NCBI RefSeq assembly: GCF_003460505.1
Contig: NZ_QTVG01000008.1
Span: forward strand, 47,395-111,394
From: Eubacterium sp. AF36-5BH
GTDB lineage: Bacteria; Bacillota; Clostridia; Lachnospirales; Lachnospiraceae
Direction of reading: 5' to 3'
DNA length: 64,000 nucleotides
Shown: positions 25,457 through 34,245 of the stretch, piece by piece
Layout: the number at the start of each line of letters is the position of its first letter
Numbering within the stretch: position 1 is the stretch's first letter
The notes under the pieces: model-generated
Told to the model about the DNA's origin: nothing
Seen by the model: the letters and a program-made list of their open reading frames with translations, nothing else
Database searches by the model: none
Program-made: the position numbers and the translations under genes

Positions 25457-27274
25457 TTAAAAGAACCAGTTTGCCAAATAATCTGTCGAATAAGGAATAG
25501 GATGATATTCATTTTCCCCCAATTCTCCAAGTATCTTTCCAATTTCTTTCTTTACCATTTTTCTATTTATTCCATTTTCTACAGAATATACATCAATAAA
25601 GATTCCTATTTCGCATATGTATAATGTCCACATGGAATTAGTTAATTTAATAATGCTTTCATCAAATATATCAAAATCCTGATATATCTTTTTTAGGCCA
25701 ACATAAATTTCATCTATGCTTCCGACTTTCTCATCAAAAACAAACAAAGGTTGTAAATAAACACGTTCATTATCCGTTCCTGATTTTAGTCTATTTTCCA
25801 AATCCATTTTCTTGATTTGGTATACTTCCTGTGAATCAAATGGCCACTTTTTGTAGCAATACATATACTGTTCATCAACACATAATTCTTTTTTTATCTG
25901 TTCTTTCTTTTCATCTTTTAAATCATAATTTGTAAAGATAAACCCAAACAATACTGAAGCAAAAACATCAAGATTATTTTCTTTAATTTTTTTACCAATT
26001 ATGTTGAAATCAAGTTTTTTATGTTTTACCATCATGTATATATCATTGATATCTTTCATATATACATTTTTATGCTTATACGCATGGCACAAAGTAATTA
26101 TCAGCTGATCTTCTGGAATAATTTCTCCGTTTTTTATTTCAGGAACAAAGTAATCAATTCTTCCCATAGGAAATCCTGGAAAATTAACATCTACAATAAT
26201 CTTGTAACGACTATTCATTACTCTTTCCAAATGAAAATGACCAGAATAAGTATCCTTTCCATTTATCATTATTTTTTTTAAAGAGAACAATCCTGCACTG
26301 ATTTTATATCCATTGTTCAACAAATATTTAGCAAGTTTAAAAGCATCTGAAATGTTTGTTGCTATAAAATCGTAATCCAAATGAACTCTTATTCCTTCGC
26401 CTTCATATAACTCACTCGAATTAGCCCCCTTAGTCATAAATATATTCAGTCCTTTGGACTTTATATATGCATACACTCTTTCAAATTCACACTTTGTAAT
26501 ACTTTTACGATGAATACGATATATTATATCTTTCCATATTTCATTTTCACCGACCGAAATATTATATTTTTCCATATTGCCCAATACACCTTGGGATATT
26601 TTTTCTTTTCTTAAATATTGATAATCATCAGGTGTGATATCTTTCACAAGTTTTTTTAATAACTCCACTTCATCCTGTGACAGATAAGCTTTTGACACCT
26701 TTCCCCATTTTTCCTTATACTCTGTCGAATACTCAACCTTTTCTTCCTTTTTTTTAGTATCATTCACCTGCTTCCTCTCATTTTGTAGCTGACAATTTGT
26801 TTCCCACGAAACATTGCTTGCTACCATACATGCATCACAATCCAAATTCTGCAATGTATCAATCTCTTTTGTTGTTTCTTTAATACAGGTACTCAATTCT
26901 GAAGCGAGTGCATAAAGCATTTCAAACGGAAACGTCAAACAATTAATTCTGTTAACTAATTTGGGCACCTCAAATAAATCCAATAAGATTTGATTATTAT
27001 CCTTTATCTCCTTAAGTCTTGAAGTAATTTCATTTAAAACAAAATTAATAGGCTTATCATTGTATTTTTCAAATAAATAGTTTGCTGATGCATTGCATAA
27101 CTCACATCCTTCAACATAGAAACAAAACTCAATTATCCCATCATTATTTTCACCAACTAGTGATACATAATCACCACAAGCTACTCCATCTTTCTCCAAT
27201 ACATAATCTGGAATTATTAACCTATTGTATTTCATATTGCTATATTTCTGAATCATTTTAGAATAACTTTGCAT
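25457..27274 (-). CDS. fusion of SufU/IscU-like scaffold and nucleotidyltransferase-like domain
   Basis: A 605-residue two-part protein. Residues 1-140 match the SufU/IscU scaffold: the ligand set is Cys33-Gly-Asp35 (VACGDYVSL), Cys57 in VEGCELC and Cys113 in VNRINCLTF, the same order as in SufU. A Lys/Glu-rich linker follows, then a C-terminal half with MTKGANSSELYEGEG and VHLDYDFIA, which resembles the nucleotidyltransferase-like family also seen at 19753-20847. It ends one base before the coding start of the cysteine-desulfurase neighbour, so the pair are co-expressed. The fusion suggests that persulfide sulfur is passed from the desulfurase to a substrate activated by the second domain. 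Confidence 0.65.
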   Translation of the reverse strand: MQSYSKMIQKYSNMKYNRLIIPDYVLEKDGVACGDYVSLVGENNDGIIEFCFYVEGCELCNASANYLFEKYNDKPINFVLNEITSRLKEIKDNNQILLDLFEVPKLVNRINCLTFPFEMLYALASELSTCIKETTKEIDTLQNLDCDACMVASNVSWETNCQLQNERKQVNDTKKKEEKVEYSTEYKEKWGKVSKAYLSQDEVELLKKLVKDITPDDYQYLRKEKISQGVLGNMEKYNISVGENEIWKDIIYRIHRKSITKCEFERVYAYIKSKGLNIFMTKGANSSELYEGEGIRVHLDYDFIATNISDAFKLAKYLLNNGYKISAGLFSLKKIMINGKDTYSGHFHLERVMNSRYKIIVDVNFPGFPMGRIDYFVPEIKNGEIIPEDQLIITLCHAYKHKNVYMKDINDIYMMVKHKKLDFNIIGKKIKENNLDVFASVLFGFIFTNYDLKDEKKEQIKKELCVDEQYMYCYKKWPFDSQEVYQIKKMDLENRLKSGTDNERVYLQPLFVFDEKVGSIDEIYVGLKKIYQDFDIFDESIIKLTNSMWTLYICEIGIFIDVYSVENGINRKMVKKEIGKILGELGENEYHPIPYSTDYLANWFF

Positions 27275-27275
27275 A

Positions 27276-28448
27276 TTACACCTCTTTCAACACTCTACAC
27301 AAATTTTCTATATTCATCTCGCTTACGCCAATACCAAAGGAAATTCTGTTTATTGCAAATTCTCCCATCTTTCTGATAGATGGCTGTGCACACATGTTAC
27401 CTGATCTAATTATAATATTATTTTCGGCCAGACTGTATTCAATATCGTGTGCATTTTTTTTGTCATTCACAAAAGAAATCAGCGATTTACAATCATTTAC
27501 TTTGGACACAACTCGTACATTCGGATTTGAAACTAATACATCATAAACCTTACTAATACAATAATTATCAATTTCATTTATTCTGTCATAGCCAATATCA
27601 TTTACAAATTCACAAGCTTTTGCCCATGCACTTATTAAGCCTATATCAACTGTACCTGCCTCAAATTTCTTTTCACATTTCTTCCATGTATCCTCAAGGG
27701 CAACCGTTTCAACCATTCCTCCTCCCAAAAACAAAGGAGGAATCTCATCAATAAATTCCTTCTTAATAAAAGCACCCGCTATATTTTTAGGTCCATACAT
27801 CTTATGCGAACTTAAAAAATGTGCCGTAATTCTGTCATTCTTTACAATTGAACTATGTGCAACCGTCTGTGACTCATCTACAAAGATATATGACTTCGAA
27901 AAAATGCCACACACCTTTTCCACGTCTACCTTAAAACCGTTTGTATTTGATGCACTCGATACTGCAACAATTTTTACTTTTTGCTTTATCCTTTCCAGAT
28001 AACTCCAATCGATTTCATCATTAATTGTAAGTGGCATTTCAATAAAAATTGCACCTGTGCGTTTTGCTAAATATTTCCACGGCAAAATATTACTGTGATG
28101 TTCATATGGTCCAATAAGTATAACATCCATCGGACGTATTATTTCGCCTAATGACAAAGCTATAATATTAATTAACTCTGTTACATTTTTTCCATATATC
28201 AATTTATAATCACATGAAACATTAAAGTGATTAAATATACTCTTTTCAGAATTTATATATGTATTGTATGCTTTGTCTGCCAGAATATTATTACCTTTCC
28301 CATAATAAATTCCAATATTGTTTTGATATTCTACCCAACTCTCAATTACCTTTTGTGGCATAAATGTAGTTGCAGCATAATCAAAATAATCTACCTTTTT
28401 ATCTTTAAAATATGAAACATATTCATCAATAGTCTTCATTGCATTCAT
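27276..28448 (-). CDS. SufS-like cysteine desulfurase
   Basis: About 390 residues from the ATG at 28448, which has AGAAGG six bases upstream; a GTG at 28466 behind GGGAGG is the alternative. It is a fold-type I PLP enzyme of the class V aminotransferase group. The PLP Lys lies in SSHKMYGPKN and the conserved active-site Cys in RSGNMCAQP, as in SufS/CsdA-type enzymes. The reaction would be cysteine to alanine with sulfur held as persulfide. It is the first gene of the biosynthetic operon and is followed directly by the SufU-like fusion, the normal acceptor for this class. It could serve iron-sulfur assembly, but the fused acceptor and location suggest a dedicated pathway role. Confidence 0.87.
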   Translation of the reverse strand: MNAMKTIDEYVSYFKDKKVDYFDYAATTFMPQKVIESWVEYQNNIGIYYGKGNNILADKAYNTYINSEKSIFNHFNVSCDYKLIYGKNVTELINIIALSLGEIIRPMDVILIGPYEHHSNILPWKYLAKRTGAIFIEMPLTINDEIDWSYLERIKQKVKIVAVSSASNTNGFKVDVEKVCGIFSKSYIFVDESQTVAHSSIVKNDRITAHFLSSHKMYGPKNIAGAFIKKEFIDEIPPLFLGGGMVETVALEDTWKKCEKKFEAGTVDIGLISAWAKACEFVNDIGYDRINEIDNYCISKVYDVLVSNPNVRVVSKVNDCKSLISFVNDKKNAHDIEYSLAENNIIIRSGNMCAQPSIRKMGEFAINRISFGIGVSEMNIENLCRVLKEV

Positions 28449-28466
28449 TTGTAACCTTCTGGTCAC

Positions 28467-29041
28467 ATAACCTCCCTATTATATTATAATTTTTACTGGC
28501 TTTGACGTATTTTATTTACCTCTAAAACAGAGCCAAGTATGCTGAATATCGCACTTTTTGACATCGACTATTGTACTTGAAATTATAAATAGTTCCTCCT
28601 TTCTTTTGGCACTGTTTTTGATTGCTATATCCATCGTCTCAAGGATTTCTTTGATAATTTCTACGCCTAATTTATCAAAAAGTGTATCTTTTGATATCCT
28701 GTCTTATATCTATTCAATACAAAATTCTGTTATTTTCAATTAGACATCTGCCATTTATTATACATATCTTATTTTCTATTCCGTTTAAAATGTCATAATT
28801 TGTCGTTTATCTGTAATAAAAAATACTCTATAGTTAGTTTTCAAATCAATAAACGGCATAATATTATAATATTTCTGACCATGTATGAACATTATGAGGA
28901 TAACTTATAGAATTAGATTGTAAATGAGAAATTTTATGATTCCATGCGCTATTTAACGAATAGGCTAAAAATACTTTATGTAACTTAGAAGAAATTAATA
29001 AGAAATTCCATATGCTGACTCATTACTAGAAAATTATCGAG
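28467..29041. other. upstream region of the biosynthetic operon
   Basis: AT-rich region before the first biosynthetic gene. A TATAAT-type sequence (about 28485-28495, minus strand) lies some 20 bases before the operon start, without a clear -35 box, so it is only a possible promoter. The rest holds a decayed open frame (28512-28703) and no other gene. Confidence 0.35.
28512..28703 (-). pseudogene. 63-codon gene remnant without a start
   Basis: An open frame between two TAA codons with no start near its 5' end; an internal ATG would give 40 residues. The reading (SKDTLFDKLGVEIIKEIL, then DVKKCDIQHTWLCFRGK at the end) is protein-like with an amphipathic helix, so it may be the tail of a lost gene. 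No family recognised. Confidence 0.25.
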
Positions 29042-29167
29042 CTATTTGCAACAATATAGTTCACCGTCTTCCGGCTCAATACAATCATCTAAAATAAATG
29101 CACACCTGATCAAGGGTCTGCCTTCTGCTCCAGAACATGCCTGTCCATTTCTTTGTATATCCATCAT
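29042..29167 (-). CDS. small Cys-rich ORF, likely a remnant
   Basis: A 41-codon ORF starting ATGATG at 29167 without a ribosome binding site. It contains five cysteines (ACSG, IRCAF, DDCIE, LYCCK). The frame is open for a few codons upstream of the ATG, which suggests that it is the end of a larger, lost gene. Base composition is a little richer in GC than the surroundings. Function unknown. Confidence 0.2.
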   Translation of the reverse strand: MMDIQRNGQACSGAEGRPLIRCAFILDDCIEPEDGELYCCK

Positions 29168-29287
29168 TGCTAAATAGCCATTTTTTTATTTAACACTTAC
29201 TATCAACCAAATAATTTTTTCTATATACAAATATTCAATAATGAATATTTCGGTCTTGATGGTTCTTCCGCAAGAATATTCATCAAT

Positions 29288-29323
29288 AAAAAAAGCAGAG
29301 CACATACCATCTACATACTCTGC
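29288..29323 (-). terminator. intrinsic terminator of the regulator operon
   Basis: On the minus strand GCAGAG pairs with CTCTGC around a 17-base loop and is followed by TTTTTTT. It is located about 55 bases after the end of the histidine kinase reading frame, so it ends the response regulator and kinase transcript. Confidence 0.7.
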
Positions 29324-29376
29324 CTCAACGACCTATACTTATTAACAACAACATATTGATCTATAACTTTTTATTT

Positions 29377-30642
29377 TCAAGATATCATTCTATATAAGCT
29401 AACATCAACCTCAAATTTTTCTCCTTTATCTGCAAATTCTATATAACCATCATACTTATTTACAATGGACTTTATACTGGATACCCCAATTCCATGATTA
29501 TGAACATCACGTTTACTGCTTTTATTTATATTCACAGGCTCCTTAGTTTTGCTATTACATACCTTAATAAACAATGTATTCTTCTGATGAAACATATCTA
29601 TCTTAATCCATCTTTTTTCCTTCCTTATCTTTTCACATGCTTCCATGGCATTGTCCAATATGTTTCCCAACAGAATTCCTGCATCTTTATAATTTAGACT
29701 GACAGCTTTTGACACTTTAATATTGACATCTGTCTTTATCTCCAACTGTTTCGCCTGACTGATTTTATGATTCATTATCGTGTTGATAACCACATTAGAT
29801 GTAAATATCTTTTTGTCACTCTGATCCAGTTCCTTCATAATTTTATAAATTTCTTCTGAAACCTCATTCTGCTCTTTCGCTTTTCCACATATCGCTAACA
29901 ACATATTTTTTAAATCATGTTTTATTTTCCGCACTTCTCTATTGCTTTGTTCTACTTCCTGATAATATTGTTCTTTTGCTTATGCTTCCTGTAACAACAT
30001 TTCTTTTTCATAGTTATCCGATAATGTATCTATTACTTTAAGAAACATTTTAAACATTAAAACATTACTGGTAATTGTCATAATAATTATAACCAAACAC
30101 ATTATATTAACTAAACCATTTTTACTATTTTGAACAATATTGATAGCAATACAACATATGACAATACTTGAAAGCGGAATAATAACTAGAAATTTGCCTG
30201 TGTCAAAAGACAATTTGGGAAGTTTCATTTCCTTAATTCCACAGATAACATAAACTATCAAAAAACGGATGAATTCACAAATGAAAGAACTACCATAATA
30301 ACGGATAAAGTATGGAATCATCTCTCCTGAAATATTTAAAATAAAAAAACCGATTAGTTCTGCCACAATTCCAAATCCTATGTACAAAACTGGTAGGATA
30401 ATATGATAAGAAATACTATATGAAAATGAGAGATTATATAGATACATTATTAATATACATAAAATAAGATTCATACTTTGATTATGAAACTGGTTTACTA
30501 CACTTATCAATATAATACAACCACAAAAAAGACTAATGCAATATTTCTTTTCCATGTTTCTTTTTTCACTGAAACAATTGAAATATTTAAAAATAATCAA
30601 ATAGTCAATTAAATTTATTACAATATCGTAAATTATACTCAT
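29377..30642 (-). pseudogene. AgrC-like sensor histidine kinase split by an in-frame stop
   Basis: The coding frame has about six or seven membrane helices (residues 1-190) and then ends at a TAA (29980-29982) just after LLQEA. The same frame continues directly with AKEQYYQEVEQSNREVRKIK and the H-box HDLKNML, the N-box GNILDNAMEAC and a G-box HGIGVSS. So a single nonsense change separates the membrane sensor from the kinase core; the second part could restart at GTG 29934. The layout is that of Agr-type GHKL kinases which sense cyclic peptides. Without readthrough the sensor would be uncoupled. It overlaps the response regulator gene by 4 bases. A sequencing error is possible. Confidence 0.8.
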
Positions 30643-31346
30643 ACCTTCCCCCTTAAGTAATCTAAATGTTTTTTCTTGAGTTCCTTTTTATAATTTCTGC
30701 TTAAATATAACTTCTTTCCGTCCTGTAAGATTACATTTTCTCCTATAATGCCTTCAATCTTTGAAATATTTACAATCAAAGATTTATTCAGTAAACCAAA
30801 TGTTTCGGTATCTAACCGTGACCATATTTCTACCAGCGTCATATTACACTGATATCTTTTTTCATCGGTTGTATAAACCCATACTTTTCTGCCCTCTTTT
30901 TCTAAATAACTAATATTCGAAAATGCAATGCTGTAATTATTTTTTCTGTAAGAAAACACAAAGCTTTTCTTTGCTACACCCAGATATTTCTTTGTTTTCT
31001 CCAGCACCTTTTTTATTTTTTCAAAAGTCAGAGGCTTTTCAATAAAATCAAACGTTATCGTTTCAAATACATCAAATACATACTGAGAATGACTTGTCAT
31101 AAAAATAATTAAGGCATTTGCATTGTCTTCCCGAAATTTTTTTGCAAAATCTATTCCTGACATTTCTTTCATCTCAATATCTAATATATATACGTCAAAA
31201 ACTTCATCCTGCTCTGTTATGTACCGCTGTAATTCTTCCGCACAAAAAAACACCTCATATTCCAGTGATTTATCATGAATAGTTTCAATATATTCTTCAA
31301 TCTGTTCAATTATTGCCCTGTCATCATCACAAACCGCAATTCTCAT
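30639..31346 (-). CDS. LytTR response regulator (AgrA-like)
   Basis: A 235-residue regulator from the ATG at 31346 (ribosome binding site GGGGG); the longer reading from 31409 lacks support. The receiver domain shows CDDD near the start, the phospho-acceptor Asp in YILDIEM and Lys in IEKPLTFEK; a LytTR DNA-binding domain follows from about residue 130 (ISYLEKEGRKVWVYT, then GLLNKSLIVNISKI). It overlaps the AgrC-like gene by 4 bases and is its likely partner. The likely target is direct repeats upstream of agr or cluster promoters. Confidence 0.9.
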   Translation of the reverse strand: MRIAVCDDDRAIIEQIEEYIETIHDKSLEYEVFFCAEELQRYITEQDEVFDVYILDIEMKEMSGIDFAKKFREDNANALIIFMTSHSQYVFDVFETITFDFIEKPLTFEKIKKVLEKTKKYLGVAKKSFVFSYRKNNYSIAFSNISYLEKEGRKVWVYTTDEKRYQCNMTLVEIWSRLDTETFGLLNKSLIVNISKIEGIIGENVILQDGKKLYLSRNYKKELKKKHLDYLRGKV

Positions 31347-31429
31347 CTTCTGTCCCCCTTTTTTGCCCTTAATTATACCATAATTCAACACTAAATGCAT
31401 CCTTAACAAGAGTTTCGTCCAAAAACCTT

Positions 31430-32134
31430 CTATGTTGTGTTCATAAAATAATTCAGATGTTTTTCCTTGACCAACATCTTATAATCTCGTGCAATATATA
31501 ATGTTTCTCCATTTATCAGATGAATTTCATCTCTTATAATTTCATCAACCATGGATAGATTGACAATACAAGAACGATTAATTTTAGCAAACATACCTGT
31601 TGAGAGTTGCTCCAAGATTTCTTCCATTGTTATATTACATTCATACATATGCTCTGAATTTGTATGAATATATGCTTTTCGTTTTATCTTTTCTATGTAA
31701 ATAATATTCTGATATGGAAGTGCATACTGATTTTTGTTATGCATAAATACAAAATTAGTTTTAGAAACAAAGATATAATTGGATACCTTATCTACAACTT
31801 TTTTAAATTTTTCAAATGTTACGGGTTTTACTATAAAATCAAAAGTATTCACATCGAACACATCTGTAACATATTTAGGATAACTAGTCATAAAAATAAT
31901 CAACGCATATTGATTAACCTGCCTAATTTTTTCAGCTAATTGTATCCCTGATGCAGTTGCTATTTCTATATCTAAAAAATATACATCAAAATCTAATTCT
32001 AACATATGACTGTAAAACTCTTCTGCTGAAAAATACACTTCATATACAATAGATATATCTTTTAATTTTTCTATATACGACTCTACTTGTTCTACAACAA
32101 ATTCATCGTCATCACAAACTGCCAAGCGTAACAT
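31430..32134 (-). CDS. second LytTR response regulator
   Basis: A 234-residue paralogue of the regulator next to it, with the same receiver (CDDDEFV, DVYFLDIEI, FIVKPVTFEK) and LytTR domain (IIYIEKIKRKAYIHT, then AKINRSCIVNLSMV). The two genes are tandem copies 83 bases apart. There is only one kinase gene and it is broken, so one regulator may have taken on another input or act as a decoy. It follows an XRE regulator gene by 17 bases. Confidence 0.9.
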   Translation of the reverse strand: MLRLAVCDDDEFVVEQVESYIEKLKDISIVYEVYFSAEEFYSHMLELDFDVYFLDIEIATASGIQLAEKIRQVNQYALIIFMTSYPKYVTDVFDVNTFDFIVKPVTFEKFKKVVDKVSNYIFVSKTNFVFMHNKNQYALPYQNIIYIEKIKRKAYIHTNSEHMYECNITMEEILEQLSTGMFAKINRSCIVNLSMVDEIIRDEIHLINGETLYIARDYKMLVKEKHLNYFMNTT

Positions 32135-32151
32135 CTCTCTTCCCCCTTTAA

Positions 32152-32382
32152 TTAATCATCTTCACAATCTTCAAAATATTCTGAATTGAAGAATTCCGCC
32201 ATTGTTATTCTTAAACCATTACATATCTTATTAATTGTCGCAACAGTCGTATTTGTACCTGACAATATATTTTTGAGTGTAGACTTTGGAATGGCAGAAC
32301 GTGACGCTAAAGTATAATAAGTAATATTCTGTTCACTACATAAATCTGATATTCTTTTACAGATTGCTTCATTTGATGTCAT
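32152..32382 (-). CDS. small XRE-family regulator
   Basis: A 76-residue protein that is almost entirely one HTH domain (ISDLCSEQNITYYTLASRSA, then IPKSTLKNILSGTN) with an acidic tail. It is the first gene of the minus-strand regulator operon, divergent from agrD. Two copies of a CTATATATAG-like sequence (about 32393-32402 and 32441-32450) lie in the intergenic region and may be its operator. Confidence 0.85.
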   Translation of the reverse strand: MTSNEAICKRISDLCSEQNITYYTLASRSAIPKSTLKNILSGTNTTVATINKICNGLRITMAEFFNSEYFEDCEDD

Positions 32383-32511
32383 AGCACTCCTCCCATATAT
32401 AGTCCTATTAAGATTTTACTTGTTAGTTTTCAAAATTAGGTCTATATATAGTGCTAGTATGTTACAATATTTTATTTGTTTTTTGTGAAAAGATTACATA
32501 TAAACTACATT

Positions 32512-32541
32512 TTGTTACATTTTTAATTTTCAATGGATAAT
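32512..32541 (+). promoter_or_regulatory. possible agrD promoter
   Basis: TTGTTA and GATAAT are separated by 18 bases, 40 bases before the agrD start. A ribosome binding site AAGGAGG follows at about 32570-32576. It is a reasonable sigma-A match in a very AT-rich region, so support is moderate. Confidence 0.4.
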
Positions 32542-32580
32542 CTATGGTAATCTCTATTAAAAATATAAGGAGGTTCTATT

Positions 32581-32745
32581 ATGATTAAGATTAAAAATTT
32601 AATTACAAAAACAAATGTTAAAATGCTTTCTTCACTTGCTACATTTGCATTAGTTATTACTACAATGGCATCCAATCAGAGATGTTGGTATGTATTACAT
32701 GAAGAAAAATTGCCTGAAAACAGTAAAAAACTTAGGAAATTTTAA
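32581..32745 (+). CDS. agrD: AgrD-like cyclic lactone autoinducer precursor
   Basis: A 54-residue precursor with a basic amphipathic N terminus (MIKIKNLITKTNVKMLSS), a hydrophobic membrane segment, and then the signal region NQRCWYVL followed by the conserved charged tail HEEKLPENSKKL. By comparison with staphylococcal AgrD (Cys plus four residues, then the acidic tail) the mature signal is predicted to end in a five-residue thiolactone ring, Cys35-Trp-Tyr-Val-Leu39. It starts behind AAGGAGG and lies two bases before agrB. It is too short for simple gene finders. Confidence 0.9.
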   Translation: MIKIKNLITKTNVKMLSSLATFALVITTMASNQRCWYVLHEEKLPENSKKLRKF

Positions 32746-32747
32746 TT

Positions 32748-33326
32748 ATGGCAATATCAGATTATTTAGTTAATAAAATGGTGGAAAAAAATATTATTAA
32801 TGAAGATAGAAAAATTTATATTTATGGATTGAACAGTGGTTTTACGATACTTATAAATATCATAACAGCATTATTTCTTTCATGCGTCGTTCGCAAGACA
32901 GATATTTTACTATTCTTTCTTATTTCGTTTGTACCATTACGTTCATACTGTGGGGGAATACACTGTAAATCTCGTTATCTTTGCTATATATATTCCAACA
33001 TTATCATTACCAGTTTGCTGGTTATTCAGAATTATTTTTACGAAAATATTGTCATTTTTCTGGTAATATCCTTTGTGAATTTTCTTTACTTGTTTTGTAC
33101 AAAAACAAAAGGTAACCAGGTGCGTTCTTTGGATGACTATGAAATTATTCAATATACTAAGATAAAGCGTATCATTTTATTAATAATTGTTTGCGTGGGA
33201 ATTATCTTATTTTTAACAGAATATTTTCTATATTCTACTACATTTTTTACATCTATTAATCTGTCAGCCATTCTGGTTGTTTTTGAAAAAATGAAAAACA
33301 AAAAATGTTGTATACATAATATTTAA
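32748..33326 (+). CDS. agrB: AgrB-like peptide-processing membrane protease
   Basis: A 192-residue integral membrane cysteine protease that cuts and cyclises AgrD. The active-site pair is visible in RSYCGGIHCKSRYLCY: His about 72, Cys about 79, seven residues apart as in AgrB. Four to six hydrophobic segments surround it. It is co-transcribed with agrD, and a strong terminator follows. The components for signal production therefore look intact, whereas the sensor kinase gene is broken. Confidence 0.92.
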   Translation: MAISDYLVNKMVEKNIINEDRKIYIYGLNSGFTILINIITALFLSCVVRKTDILLFFLISFVPLRSYCGGIHCKSRYLCYIYSNIIITSLLVIQNYFYENIVIFLVISFVNFLYLFCTKTKGNQVRSLDDYEIIQYTKIKRIILLIIVCVGIILFLTEYFLYSTTFFTSINLSAILVVFEKMKNKKCCIHNI

Positions 33327-33358
33327 TTGCAATTAAATAATCTGTACAAAAAATATGT

Positions 33359-33408
33359 AAACTGGTAATATCCAATGTTCTTACAACGAATATTACCAGT
33401 TTTTATTC
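33359..33408 (+). terminator. terminator after agrB
   Basis: AAACTGGTAATAT pairs with ATATTACCAGTTT around an 18-base loop, followed by TTTTTATT. On the opposite strand a weaker T-run also follows. It lies 33 bases after the agrB stop and separates the agr locus from the ICE module. Confidence 0.75.
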
Positions 33409-33498
33409 TCTTTAACTAAAAATCAAGCTGCTCATAATTGAGAATAATAAAAATTATATTATCTGTTTCCAGATCTAAAATCAAACTAAAAGCTTAAT

Positions 33499-34173
33499 CT
33501 ATCTTATTGGCAAACCTTCTTCCTTATCAGACACCTGCATAAATTCATCTTTTTTTATGGGATGAGCACTATCTACAGCTTTTGCCTTTTCTTCCTTGTA
33601 TGTTTCAACAATCTCTCTATATAATCTTTCTCTAAACTCTTTTGTTATTGGGAAACATATATCCTGATATACTGCCTTTCCGTCCTTATCTGTCTGTTTT
33701 GTTTTGTAAGAAGGCATTGCCACAAATACATCATTTTTGCCCTGAATGACAGATACATTATTGATTACGAAACTGTCATCAAGATATATTCTTGCCAGTC
33801 CTTTTATGTTATTTCCTTCTCTCTCATACGGTGTTACCTTTACAGCAAATGATGGCATTTCCAGCTCATTTGCTTCTTTTGTCACCTCTCTGTTTTCATT
33901 TCCTGCGTTTTTATATCCATCAAGTATTGCATCATATAATTCTGTTCTAAACTCTCTTGTGATTGGATTACATATATCTTTATAAATATAATTATTTTTT
34001 TCATCCACCTCACTGCTTCTGTACCTTGGCATAGATACGAACAGATTGCCTTCACTGTTTTCAAGGATTGCGATGTTTGTCACTTTAAATGACTCTCCAA
34101 ATACTACTGTCGCAAATCCTCTTAAATTTCCTTCATTTTTTCTTACCTTATTTACTTTTACTGTATATTTCAT
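33499..34173 (-). CDS. tandem SpoVG-domain protein of the ICE
   Basis: A 224-residue protein with two SpoVG-like nucleic-acid-binding domains: residues 1-85 (RGFATVVFGESFKVTNIAI, VSMPRYRS, DICNPITREFR) and about 105-190 (KGLARIYLDDSFVINNVSV, VAMPSYKT, DICFPITKEFR). SpoVG proteins bind RNA or DNA and are common in Firmicute ICEs. The two domains are more like each other at key positions than expected by chance, pointing to internal duplication. It follows the helicase C-part gene, suggesting it belongs to the ICE module. Confidence 0.85.
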   Translation of the reverse strand: MKYTVKVNKVRKNEGNLRGFATVVFGESFKVTNIAILENSEGNLFVSMPRYRSSEVDEKNNYIYKDICNPITREFRTELYDAILDGYKNAGNENREVTKEANELEMPSFAVKVTPYEREGNNIKGLARIYLDDSFVINNVSVIQGKNDVFVAMPSYKTKQTDKDGKAVYQDICFPITKEFRERLYREIVETYKEEKAKAVDSAHPIKKDEFMQVSDKEEGLPIR

Positions 34174-34245
34174 TTTCTACTCCTTTTCTGCATAAATTAT
34201 TATTATGCTATGTTTTAAAATTTCTTGTTACTAAAATAGGGACAG

